DNA from: Sceloporus undulatus
Lineage: Eukaryota; Chordata; Lepidosauria; Squamata; Phrynosomatidae
Direction: 5' to 3'
DNA length: 64,000 nucleotides
Assembly: GCF_019175285.1 (NCBI RefSeq)
Contig: NC_056527.1
Coordinates: forward strand, 50,128,192-50,192,191
Below, in pieces: positions 56,100-64,000 of this stretch (position 1 is the first letter of the stretch; every line of letters begins with the position of its first letter). The notes below the pieces were generated by a model. That model ran no database searches. It was not told the origin of the DNA and worked only from the letters and a program-made list of their open reading frames with translations. Both the position numbers and the translations under genes were made by a program.

Positions 56100-59000
56100 G
56101 AGGCTGTTTGGAGTTGCTCTTCAACATCATCTGAAAGGCTCACCCATTCCTGATATAGGAATGGTTCAGACACCTGAACTGCAGGTGCTCCCCTTGTTCT
56201 AGCTACAAAATGTCCAGGCTGGAGCTGCTAACCCTTCAGGAAAAACAGGTATAACAATGGATATTCACTGGGAGAGAGAGTTCTTCACTACTCCTAAAAG
56301 TCTTCCCCTCCCCTCAATGTAAGTGTAAGAGGTTGACATGAACATTCATTCTGGGATGGCAAGAAGAGTAATCCACTATGACTGGGTTTATCTCAGCATG
56401 CCAACAGAACAAAGCAGGAGTCTACGTTTTTCATAATTACATTATGGTTATAATTTGGAAGTGGTTAAAAAATGATCCATCAAAAAGTGGGAAGTGCTTG
56501 TATTTAACATAGCTATCCAGCTCATTCTGTTTAAATATGTAGCATTAAAATTCTGCTGATAATTGCCTGGATTAAAATTCAATGGATTAAAACTTCGTAA
56601 CTTGTTAAATTGACTTATTCTAGATGATAATATAGAATTTGACTCTGTAAAATTGTTTCCTTAACAACAGAATACAAATCAGAAGACTCACTATACTCTA
56701 AATTCATCTGGGCAGGAATAAAATTCACTTCTGCTACACTATGGTTCACAGTTACTCCAAAACCTCAAATTGCATTACCCACCTGATCACCTCTGCATCT
56801 AGGCATTTGCCTGTTCATTGTTCTGCTGAATTAAATTGGGCACAACCTAAAACACTGTTTTCAAAAAATTCATGAACTAGGCATTATGTGCTTTAATGTT
56901 AAATAAATCATATCACTCTCCTGAGGCAATTATGTCTCCTCAATTTTCCTACAGAACATGTCTAACAACAATGATGCTGGAGACACAGAGCACACCCAAA
57001 ATGAGGAGTCACGTTTTAAAGCAGACCTGCCTACTGTCTCTCAATTTCCATCCTAATTAATTGATCCAAATTTTAAAGTTTACTCTATGTTTATCCGTGA
57101 AGAGCAACCCTGTCTGGGTGGTATGGCAGGACACAAAAACTGTTAGGGAAGGGAAGTGGTTCTAATAGTCACGACTGAAAAAGAACATGGACTCCTGCCT
57201 TGTCCAGATGAACCCAATCATAGTGGACAACTCTTCCATGCCATCCTGAGAATGCCACTATAAGTTTCCTCTTCCAAGTTTAACTGGAATCATGCCTATG
57301 AATAATCCCTTTATAGGGACAGAATACTTCCCAACAAAAGTGGCAATGTTGCAGGTGCCACTTTTAGTAACTATATCTGAACAAATGTTTAGCATTATCA
57401 ATCTTAGGTGAAAAGAAAGCCAGAATTGAGGAACATTTAGTTTCTGTGAAAATGCAATTTGCAACTACTACAGCACGTATAAGAACAAGATGAACTCTCG
57501 TCTTGATGAGTAAATGAGAGATGCTGCTCTCATTTATTCAGGCTATCAAAGGCTGAGCTCTAAAAAAAACTTATGTTGATGACTGCCCAGAATAAACCCT
57601 AAATTATTTCCATGTAACAACTCAGCTGCTTCACGCGCAACACAAAAAGTGTTCATGTTTCCAAAATGGATGGATTGTAACTTTTCCACAAGATTTGCAG
57701 CACTTTCATTTCTCCAAAAACACAGTCAACCGCTACTAGAAGCTGCATGGTGCAGAGGTTTTCCTATACCACTGATGTGAAGGGTTTCCCCATAAATATG
57801 GAAAACGGTTTCCAGTAGATCTTAAGAAGCTAAGTGACTGAATCTCTAGCGAAAGATGTATTTCAGGTGCTGACAGGCTCCTTCCTCATTTCAGTAATGA
57901 AATACAGGGAAGTGGCCAACAGGCAAAAATAGTAGTTTGTACTAGAGAAGCAGCAATCATATTTTCAGCTACAAAATCCAGAGATCCAAGAGGTATTCAG
58001 TGCATACAATTTCTAGCTTCAAGTTAATGTCACCTCTCTATACTCAGGTTTATTTATTTATTTATTTTACAAAGTTTTAATAAAGTGAAAGGCTATCACA
58101 CAAGATTAGGGAATGTGATTATTCTCGCCTCCCTTGCCCTAGGATTTGTCCCAACTCTGGCCAACCTGGCTACTAATCACCAGAGTTTCATGAATCTCTC
58201 AGCTTAAATACTGCACATTTTTCAATTTCTGTGTCACAACCATTTTGGGTAGTTATTGTATAACTTGACAGTACGTACTTTGAAAAGATCACTTTTGTTG
58301 ATACTGTATTTAGCTGTATCCACATTTCAGGGGCAACATTTGATTATAATCATGGAGCATTCACAGATCTTAGCTTTTGGGATACAAATTTTTGGTTTAA
58401 GATGTGCACCAAACACAGCAGAGGAAGTCTGAGTTCATAATAATAATCAATGGATTTCCATTATTAGGCAAATGGATTCCACTGGCCCTAAGGAAGAATG
58501 AATTAAACTCAATGGAAACAGAATCTTAGGCTTGTGGAAAGTTCAAAGGATCTATAAAATCAAATTTAGAGAGAGATGACAGTGCTACTAATATATCCAG
58601 CAAGTAACAAAACACCAAAACACGTTTCTTAAATTAAAAAAATAAATACATTAAAATTTAAAAAATAAATAAAAACAACAACAACAAAACAATTAACATT
58701 CCCAGACTTCAATTATGATCACACAATACCTCATAATTATAAACCTAATTGTTTTTCCAGTGTGATTTCCTTTTCTTCAGCATCAGATAGATAAGGCTTA
58801 TAACTACACTTTTCACAGTAATAAAAACTATGTAGGAATCCCATTCCACAGATTCTGTAAATTCAGTTAAAATTATCTTTTTTTTACCAGTGCTACATTG
58901 AAGCTTAGCTTAGCTGTTTTAAGTTTTTTTAAAAAATCATATTTGATCAAAGAAATGCCATGTGCCATTGACAAGTGACAACTATTTCACAAGGATATCA

Positions 59001-59700
59001 GGTAAATGAATCATGACAGTTAAATTAAATCAAAGGGCACTTGCTGAAACAAACATTTCAAAGAACTTTCTCTAGGCGTGAAAAGAGCTGTAGACTTGTT
59101 TTCACAGTGGAAGTCTGTATGTGCTAATTTGCATACCAAAGAAATGCTTTTAAAAGTAAACGTAATAGGGTATGATTCCTAGCAGTGCTTACCAAACAGC
59201 TACCAAAATACCAAATTACCCCAAATAATTAAAAGGGATAACTGAGATTAAAGGGTCTACTGTATAAGTTATTAACACACATGCTGTGCCAATATATTCT
59301 GACATGTCTACCCTCTTTCCTTTTTCTGATGCTAGCCAGAAAGTAATAATAAAATGACTGCTTCTAACCAGGTCCTACTTCTCCCTCATGTGGAAAACAA
59401 GGAAAATGCATTTCTGAATAGTGTCACATGCCTTGATGTCTTTTTTCAGTAGGTGGAATTTGAAAGCTTAACTACACACCACACATGCAGTGCTTTGCAG
59501 GGTGGGTCACTGGTTAACCTGTAAATCCAATCTCTAAGCTGCTCAGAGTATTGCCTTCAAAATTTGGGTCACTGTTCATTATTTAAATATGACAGCATAT
59601 TTCCTTATTGTAAGGTATTTCTACTCCAAAATAAAAGCAATGGCTCAGATCCAGACTTATTTGTATGTAGAAAAGACCTAACAAAAACAACAGAATCTAC
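56100..59700 (-). other. AZI2: AZI2 intron DNA, mostly unrecognised
   Basis: A MITE-like stretch (CCTCCAGATTTTGTCAAATG) lies at 56053-56100 and a (TTTA)n run near 58048-58066. Otherwise I see no repeat, exon or RNA gene. Confidence 0.45.
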
Positions 59701-59713
59701 ATTAGTCATGACT

Positions 59714-59992
59714 CCAAAACACACTGCAGAAACAATACATTTTGATACCACTTTAACTGTCCTGGCTCAGAGCTAGGGAATCCTGGGGCTACAGTTTATT
59801 GTGGCACCAGAGCTTTTTGACAGGGAATGAAATGAAATGAAATGAAATTTTATTTATATCCCGCCCTTCCAAGCGATCAGGGCGGCGAAGTGTCTCACAA
59901 AACCACAGCTCCCAGAATTTCTAGCATTGAGCCAGGACAGTTCAAGATGTCTCAAACTGGATTATTTCTGCAGCGTGTTTTAAACTTAAGTC
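59714..59992. mobile_element. hAT-like hairpin MITE holding a LINE tail
   Basis: The ends are AAAACACACTGCAGAAACAA and GGATTATTTCTGCAGCGTGT. Its two halves are the same as those of the intron 1 cluster. The centre is replaced by a short CR1/L2 tail (59826-59888). Confidence 0.8.
59826..59888 (-). mobile_element. CR1/L2 tail inserted in a MITE
   Basis: An (AATGA)n run is followed by TTTTATTTATATCCCGCCCT and GATCAGGGCGGC. It is about 60 bases, a very short 3' end of a CR1/L2 LINE or of a SINE with the same tail, placed antisense. Confidence 0.7.
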
Positions 59993-60858
59993 ACACTGGT
60001 CTTAACTATTTCATTTAAGCATAATTGCATCTGGATCCAATGCAGAATCGTCAGTAAAACAGAGGACAGTGCACAACAAAATAACAAATAACCAAGAGGC
60101 CCAGCAGTCAGCACACAATAAAACACTTTACTCCAAACACTAGCTTACTCCTATGAAAGAAAACTCTTTTCACCCATCACCTAAAGACTATCAAGATGAA
60201 AGTGACAAGCCTTCCAAGGGTAAGACCTCCACAGCATTGGTATTCTCATTGAATAGGCCCTATCCAGCATGATTACCCATTATTTTTTGAGGGAAAGTGA
60301 ACCAACAGTAAGGCTTCTCTCTGCACATTTCCTATGTCAATATGTATGTTTGTGCAAGTTAAGTCACTATTTGAAATTTACTGCAGATGTTTCCAATTGG
60401 AGAGTCCCCATATGTCAGTGGATTGTAACTTTCCAAATCCCTTACCAATAGCCATACTGGCTGGTGCTTCTGATAGCTGAATTCCAACATCATCTGGGAA
60501 CCCAAGATTGGAAATCAAGGCTTTAACAGTAGCACCCAATACTCTGGTTTGGGCAGAAACGCAAAAAAAAAACTCAGTGAAGTTGTTTTCAATCAAAGTT
60601 AGTTGCTCTATGGCCTGTTGTGAAGATGCATTGTAAACCAGCTGTCAAGTCTGAACAGTCTTCAAGTACAATCACATGCTATAATATCATAAAATGCCTC
60701 CCCCCCCCAAATGTCACTAAGGCATGATTGACTATGGTTTGGTCTTCCCACAAACCAGTCTTCTTTGGAGTTAACAAATATAGACTGGATTACTTACAGA
60801 AACTGATCTGTACTGTAGTTTTATAACAAGGATGAAAAAATTCCAGGGATCTTCATAC

Positions 60859-60920
60859 CTATGAACATCCTGCTGCTGGACAGAGTCTCCATTTATTAAG
60901 ATTCCTTCCTGGGATTCAGC
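60859..60920 (-). CDS. AZI2: AZI2 linker exon (62 bp)
   Basis: It codes AESQEGILINGDSVQQQDVH plus two bases of a serine codon (AG|T). The acceptor is TTCTTTCCAG and the donor is ATAG|GTATGA. It lies between the coiled-coil exon and the TBK1-binding exon. The human linker here is three residues longer and differs in sequence (it ends DLQKLSISS), so the call rests on position, splice sites and phase rather than strong identity. Confidence 0.8.
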
Positions 60921-61607
60921 CTGGAAAGAAATAAGTAAAGATTTAATGAATGGCTTTTAATAAATTATCTTATTTATTTAGAAACCAGTGACTACAACGT
61001 ATTTCCATTTTAATTCCCCATGAGAGCTAGCTACCAGTGTTTTTAATTTTATTATGCCATCAGAACTGCAGAAGTAATAGCCATAAGATTTAAAGTCTAG
61101 CTTTAATATAATCACACTGATTCTAGATAAAATCACTTGAGTCATACTCAATTTCACAAATGAGAGTTTATAAATGAACTGTGGCTGTGTGATTGTTTAA
61201 CAATACAAATAATAAATGTCACAAATAACAAAGTGTAATGTTACTGCAATATGTACCACAAATTGATTCATTAACTGTCACAAATTATATGCTCAAATCA
61301 GTAAATTTTAAGCAGCAGATTGATAAAGTTGCCAATTCTCCCCAAGGTAGTACTGTTACTATCAATTCAATTTACAATTTTGCATTTAGCACCATCTAGT
61401 GGAACTTCCTGAAATCTGCAATTAAGTTTCTGTTACAGGTTGGATATCATTTATCCAAAATGCCTTGAGCCCAGAAGTGTTTGGGATTTTTTTTTAAAAA
61501 AAAGTTGGAACCTCTGTATTTGCTTATACTGTACATACACAATGTGATATTTTGGTGATGGGACTCAAGTCTAAACACAAAATTCATTTATGTTTCACGT
61601 ACAGCTT

Positions 61608-61654
<47 letters not shown>

Positions 61655-61660
61655 TAGATA
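61608..61660. repeat. (GATA)n microsatellite
   Basis: About 11-12 GATA units followed by ATAGATATATGC, grown inside the Tigger-like MITE. It is absent from the sister copy at 43.4 kb. Confidence 0.9.
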
Positions 61661-61692
61661 TATGCATGCCTGAAGGTTAATTTTATACAATA

Positions 61693-61892
61693 CAGTCCAC
61701 CCTTGCCATACACAAGGGACCATTCCAAACCCCCCTCCTCGGTATGGCAAATTTCGCTGGAGTCCCATTCATTTGAATGGTGGTGCACCACAGCACACCT
61801 GCAGCACTTGCAGCATTTTGTCCCTCCCCACTCGCCGTCTGCATAAGTTCAAAGCCACATACGGTGAGGGCGCATTTGGTGAGGGTGGACTG
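61693..61892. mobile_element. Tigger-like MITE nested in a Tigger-like MITE
   Basis: The ends CAGTCCACCCTTGCC and GGTGAGGGTGGACTG are inverted repeats bounded by TA. It has GTCCCATTCATTTGAATGG in the middle, like the MITE at 14683-14877. It splits the older host copy. Confidence 0.75.
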
Positions 61893-62170
61893 TATTTTTA
61901 ATAATTTTGCACATGAAACAACATTTGTGTACATGGACCCATCAGAAAGCAAAGGTGTCGCTATCTCAGCCACCCACAAAAAAAGTTTTGGTTCTTGAAG
62001 GATTTTGGAAATCCAGGTAAGAGAGATTCAACTTGTACTTGAAAAGCATTAAACCAAGCTAAGTTACATCATTTTGACCCACTAATGAAGTACTAACTGT
62101 AATCAGTCCATTACTGCATCAAGACAAACAAGAACAAATACAAAAAGAAGCAGCAATCTTTACTTTCTTT

Positions 62171-62672
62171 TTGTTTTATGCCTTCAAGTTGTTTCTGACT
62201 TATAGTAACCCTAAGGTTATCATGGGGTTTTCTTTTTCTTTTTAGAAATTTTATTGGTTTAGGGAAAAAAACATACATATTAAACATACATACAAAATAA
62301 CATATAATCCTACATATTCATACAGAGTAACAAATTAAGCATATAATGTTCAAACCTTCCCTAAAATAATCTTCTAGTCTTCAGCACTTCTGCTCTTATT
62401 TCCATCAGTTACTCTTCTTAGACCTTCTCGCATTATCTCATCTTCTTTCTTCATTGTCCCTTCTCTACTTAAGACCTCTTAATCTCTTTCCTTTCTATCA
62501 TGGGGTTTTCTTGGCAAGTTGTTCAGCGGAAGTTAGACATTGCCTTCCCCTGAGGCTGGAAGCATATGACTTGCCCAAGATCACCAAGTGGGTTTCATGG
62601 CTGAGCTGGGAATTGAACCCTGGTCTCCAGAGTCATTGTCCAACAGTCAAACCACTACATCACACTGGCTCG
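62171..62672 (-). mobile_element. Sauria-type SINE, antisense, split by an insertion
   Basis: The left part (GCCTTCAAGTTGTTTCTGAC) is the Bov-B-like tail. The right part (GGGGTTTTCTTGGCAAGTTG, TTGAACCCTGGTCTCCAGAG, AACAGTCAAACCACTACATC) is body and head. It is interrupted at 62235-62495. Confidence 0.82.
62235..62495 (-). mobile_element. L1-like 3' end insertion with 17-bp target duplication
   Basis: TATCATGGGGTTTTCTT stands on both sides (62218-62234 and 62496-62512). The insert starts with a T-rich run (a reversed A tail) and then AGAAATTTTATTGGTTT, i.e. CCAATAAAATTTCT on the minus strand, an L1-like 3' end with a poly(A) signal. The element is 5' truncated at about 260 bases. I see no reverse transcriptase. 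Confidence 0.75.
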
Positions 62673-63179
62673 CTTTATAAATTATCTGAAAATAGTATGA
62701 AAATGCTATAAACAAGTTGTTTTGCACTAGGTGAAAAACAAGTTTCAAAACTGCATAACATGTAGTGCAGAGGAACACAGCGGTAACTCCTTCTTATAAA
62801 TAACGAGAATGGCACTAATTTGAAGGAGACTGTCACAAATTCTGTTATGCATCTTTTCCTCAACTGTTCATTCTTCATTCCCTCATTATAGCTTTGAAAT
62901 CAACAGCATATCTAGCTTCAGGCAAAATCCATTAATGCAAACATTTATCTGGTCAAGAGAATGTCATGTTGTCAAAATCCTTAATGAAGTTGGTGAGGGG
63001 TTAGCCAGATTGTAGGCCAGGAAAAACTAAAGCTCATCTGCATGATTTCCATGCAGGCTAATTTACCTATTCTCAGGAGGAAAAAACATTAGGTTGTGGA
63101 GCCATCCAACATTTTATTTTAGAGTTTAATAGACCCTCTTGTCCACATCTTGATAACAGAATCCGTAATGCAGTAATAC

Positions 63180-63328
63180 CTTCTGCAGAGACTTTTGTAG
63201 TTCTTTTCTAAGATTGTTGCATTCTTCTCTCAGTTTCTCCAAATCTTGCTCCAAACTGTACACCTTCAGGGCATTATTCAGGTTGTCTATTTCCCAATTA
63301 GATGGATTTGAACTCAGACTCTTCAGCA
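63180..63328 (-). CDS. AZI2: AZI2 coiled-coil exon
   Basis: It codes LKSLSSNPSNWEIDNLNNAL, then KVYSLEQDLEKLREECNNLR and KELQKSLQK. Human AZI2 has SSNWEVEKLSCDLKIHGLEQ, ELELMRKECSDL and KIELQK. The heptad pattern (L.. LE..LEKL) is that of the central coiled coil. The acceptor is TTATTTATTGACAG and the donor is GAAG|GTATTA. It begins with two bases of a split codon and ends in phase 0, which fits the next exon. Earlier exons lie outside the window on the right. Confidence 0.93.
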
Positions 63329-63335
63329 CTGTCAA

Positions 63336-64000
63336 TAAATAAGATAAAATCTATCACTCAGTTAGAATATAGTGCAACACTAAGGGTTGATAGTGATAAA
63401 ACTTAAGTTTTCATTTCATTTTCAGAAAGCGCTATACAAGTAGTTTCCTAATTATGAAACAACTACAGTATTAACAACTAGCAAAGCACAATGAATGAAT
63501 ATTGCAGGTGGAAAAAGTTTTATTGTACAAATTATCATATGCTAAAACTGATTTCCAAAGTCTTTCGCTGGCATGTGCATATGATATAAAAAGGAAAATC
63601 AAAAGATTGGGTTCAGATCTCACTTTTAGAAACATCCAGTGAGTACTTCTAATGATGTAATTCCTTATTTTGTAATATAAATGAACATGTGGGTTTTTTT
63701 CCAGATCAGTAAAGAATCTGGAAATGAAAACATCAATGCCTAGTTAGGCTAGACTGGAGAGGGGCTGAGGTCCCGCTGAAATGATCAAGCATCGAGGACT
63801 AGGACTACCAAGACTCCTATGTAATCTGGCCTCTCCAAGGAACTACCAGTCAGAATTGTCCTAGTCTATAGCCATCTTTGCATTCACCTAATGGGGTCTT
63901 ATATGTTCTCCCCTTGCTTTGATATATTGTTAGGCTTCAAACAGAGGATGAACCACTGAAGTCATTCTCCTAGGGGTATGGAACTGTACCAGGTGAGTAC
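63336..64000 (-). other. AZI2: AZI2 intron DNA, nothing recognised
   Basis: No exon matching the upstream AZI2 coiled coil is visible up to the window end, and no repeat is recognised. Confidence 0.5.

Larger units (their letters stand above)
61436..62035. mobile_element. Tigger-like MITE ('CAGGTTGGATAT' type) with insertions
   Basis: The ends are CAGGTTGGATATCATTTATC and AGAGAGATTCAACTTG, with TA at 61434-61435 and 62036-62037. The interior ATGGACCCATCAGAAAGCAA and GCTATCTCAGCCACCCAC matches the copy at 43400-43718. A GATA microsatellite and a second Tigger-like MITE have enlarged it. Confidence 0.75.

Noticed and set aside
1-64000. tRNA genes, CRISPR arrays or bacterial operons
   Set aside because: tRNA-like heads belong to SINEs, no regularly spaced repeats occur, and coding exons are spliced vertebrate genes.

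Overview
The window is vertebrate nuclear DNA and almost certainly comes from a squamate reptile, probably a lizard. The repeat set supports this: Bov-B LINEs, tRNA-derived Sauria-type SINEs whose tail matches Bov-B, a 5S rRNA-derived SINE, CR1/L2 LINEs with (AAT)n tails, and many palindromic MITEs. I cannot assign a genus. There is no operon structure, CRISPR array or bacterial gene.

Two host genes can be read, arranged tail to tail. CMC1 (+ strand) appears to lie wholly inside the window. It has a CpG-rich promoter and probable first exon near 560-735, and certain coding exons at 10713-10805, 43135-43225 and 44919-45039, with a poly(A) signal at 45188. It encodes a twin-CX9C protein of the mitochondrial intermembrane space that helps assemble cytochrome c oxidase. 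AZI2/NAP1 (- strand) has its last four coding exons here (63180-63328, 60859-60920, 53985-54106, 52036-52397), and its 5' exons lie beyond base 64000. It encodes the adaptor that binds TBK1/IKK-epsilon. The same convergent pair is found in human 3p24.1, so the order is conserved. All splice phases across both genes agree. One AZI2 intron must use a GC donor.

Layout: 1-560 repeats upstream of CMC1; 560-735 promoter and exon 1; 670-10712 intron 1, whose first 3.3 kb is a dense cluster of palindromic MITEs and SINEs; 10806-43134 intron 2 (32 kb), with Bov-B pieces (15.27-16.52 kb, 22.2-23.74 kb), an L2/CR1 LINE (37.8-39.1 kb), Tigger-like, GC-rich and palindromic MITEs, and long stretches with no repeat I recognise; 43226-44918 intron 3; 45.2-50.1 kb intergenic DNA with MITEs; about 50.1-52.0 kb the probable AZI2 3' UTR; 52.4-64 kb AZI2 introns with SINEs, MITEs, a hammerhead-ribozyme-like Penelope-type fragment and an L1-like insertion.

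I see no undescribed coding system. The most interesting signals are the GC-AG intron of AZI2, the CMC1 promoter with NRF1/YY1/SP1 motifs wedged between repeats, the hammerhead-like motif, and a GC-rich MITE family that imitates CpG islands.
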